A DNA stretch of 6,951 nt, taken from ATZT02 sp046046315. GTDB taxonomy: Bacteria; Actinomycetota; Actinomycetes; S36-B12; UBA5976. Below the pieces are notes generated by a model. That model saw nothing but the letters and a program-made list of their open reading frames with translations. It was not told the DNA's origin and ran no database searches. Below, in pieces: positions 6,382-6,951 of this stretch (position 1 is the first letter of the stretch; every line of letters starts with the position of its first letter). The translations under genes and the position numbers were made by a program. Location: the NCBI GenBank assembly GCA_046046315.1, contig JBJOKB010000057.1:1-6951 (forward strand). Direction: 5' to 3'.

Positions 6382-6457
6382 TTAACTAATAATTTCCTGG
6401 TTCTTCATTGCCTTTAGTTTGCCTCATCTGTCACAGCAGTATTAAAACAGGGGTAAT

Positions 6458-6951
6458 TTATCCGACCGAAACAGTCCAATCGTGTTCATCTTTTGCAACC
6501 CCGGTTTGAATATCCAACAAGGCAGCACGAATCTTGGCTGTCACTTCACCAGTTTGGCCATGACCCACAATGAATTCATCATCGCTCGATTTAACTAAAC
6601 CAACTGGAGTTACAACTGCTGCGGTGCCGCAAGCAAATACTTCAGTGATATCTCCTTGTTCGCAACCTTTTTTCCAGTCTTCAATTGTTATTTTCTTTTC
6701 AACTGAATTCATGCCTAAATCTTTTGCTAGTTGCAAAATCGAGTCACGCGTGATTCCTGCTAGTAGTGAACCAGTTAGAGATGGAGTTACTATTTCATTC
6801 TTTTTTCCATAAACAAAGTAAAGATTCATCCCGCCCATTTCTTCAATGAAGCGACGTTCAATAGCATCGAGCCACACAACTTGATCGCATCCTTCTTTAG
6901 CAGCTTGTGCTTGAGCAATTAGTGAAGCTGCGTAATTTCCTGCAAATTTTG
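6458..6951 (-). CDS. ilvE: Branched-chain amino acid aminotransferase, partial (5' end outside window)
   Basis: IlvE is the cytoplasmic PLP-dependent fold-type IV transaminase that exchanges the amino group of glutamate with the keto acids of valine, leucine and isoleucine. The last 163 residues are visible, about half of a usual protein of some 360. The frame is open to the right edge. The first complete codon (6947-6949) encodes the lysine of KFAGNYAASL, which by alignment with E. coli and human enzymes is the Schiff-base lysine. Further signatures are WLDAIERRFIEEMGGMNLYF, GSLLAGITRDS and EVFACGTAAVVTPVG, all very close to what I recall of mycobacterial IlvE. The reading begins outside the window, so the internal GTG at 6877 is not the start. 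It lies upstream of cimA on the same strand, separated by the leader and terminator. Confidence 0.97.
   Translation of the reverse strand, partial: KFAGNYAASLIAQAQAAKEGCDQVVWLDAIERRFIEEMGGMNLYFVYGKKNEIVTPSLTGSLLAGITRDSILQLAKDLGMNSVEKKITIEDWKKGCEQGDITEVFACGTAAVVTPVGLVKSSDDEFIVGHGQTGEVTAKIRAALLDIQTGVAKDEHDWTVSVG

Larger units (their letters stand above)
6278..6457 (-). promoter_or_regulatory. ilvE-cimA intergenic region, candidate cimA leader
   Basis: These 180 bases hold no supported protein gene. Going leftwards they contain, after the ilvE stop, TTTAAT as a weak -10-like hexamer without a good -35, a candidate eight-codon ORF (6408-6382), the long hairpin, the terminator and the cimA ribosome site. 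By far the largest gap between genes here, it stands out in a window where other genes overlap or lie within about 60 bases, which suggests a regulatory role. Confidence 0.5.

Noticed and set aside
1..6951. CRISPR arrays or long repeats
   Set aside because: No regularly spaced repeat or long direct or inverted repeat was seen apart from the hairpins listed before cimA.

Overview
The window is an AT-rich, tightly packed stretch in which every supported gene lies on the minus strand. The gene order (minus-strand direction) is ilvE (partial), cimA, gltX, tRNA-Gln(CUG), an lldD-type FMN-dependent L-lactate dehydrogenase, tRNA-Glu(CUC), leuC and leuD (partial). The protein sequences are actinobacterial in character, and the linkage gltX / tRNA-Gln / tRNA-Glu / leuCD close to ilvE and cimA-type genes is, from my memory of Streptomyces and relatives, an actinobacterial arrangement. 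The low GC, overlapping genes and short spacers suggest a streamlined actinobacterium, for example of the freshwater acI / Nanopelagicales kind. That placement is an inference; I could not run a similarity search.

Region by region: 6458-6951 holds the C-terminal half of the branched-chain aminotransferase IlvE. The 180 bases at 6278-6457 are non-coding and hold a long hairpin followed by a textbook intrinsic terminator, with a tiny candidate leader ORF just before them. Because this terminator is only 36 bases upstream of the cimA start and I see no promoter between them, it may be an attenuator for cimA as well as an end for ilvE transcripts. cimA (4679-6277) overlaps gltX (3211-4689) by 11 bases. 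tRNA-Gln begins five bases after the gltX stop codon. The lldD gene (1862-3079) separates tRNA-Gln from tRNA-Glu (1733-1805). leuC (297-1697) follows 35 bases after tRNA-Glu and shares one base with leuD (1-297).

Functionally the window joins branched-chain amino acid synthesis (citramalate synthase, isopropylmalate isomerase, branched-chain transaminase) with the charging of glutamate: GltX lies with a tRNA for glutamate and a tRNA for glutamine, both of which GluRS charges in bacteria that use the transamidation route. LldD would feed L-lactate-derived electrons to the respiratory chain and yield pyruvate, which is also the CimA substrate. I see no terminator on the minus strand from the cimA start to the left edge, so one long transcript cut at its tRNAs is possible. 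I found no clearly new biological system. The most interesting elements are the cimA leader and the insertion of lldD between the two tRNA genes, in the neighbourhood where Streptomyces has the IclR-type regulator gene ndgR.
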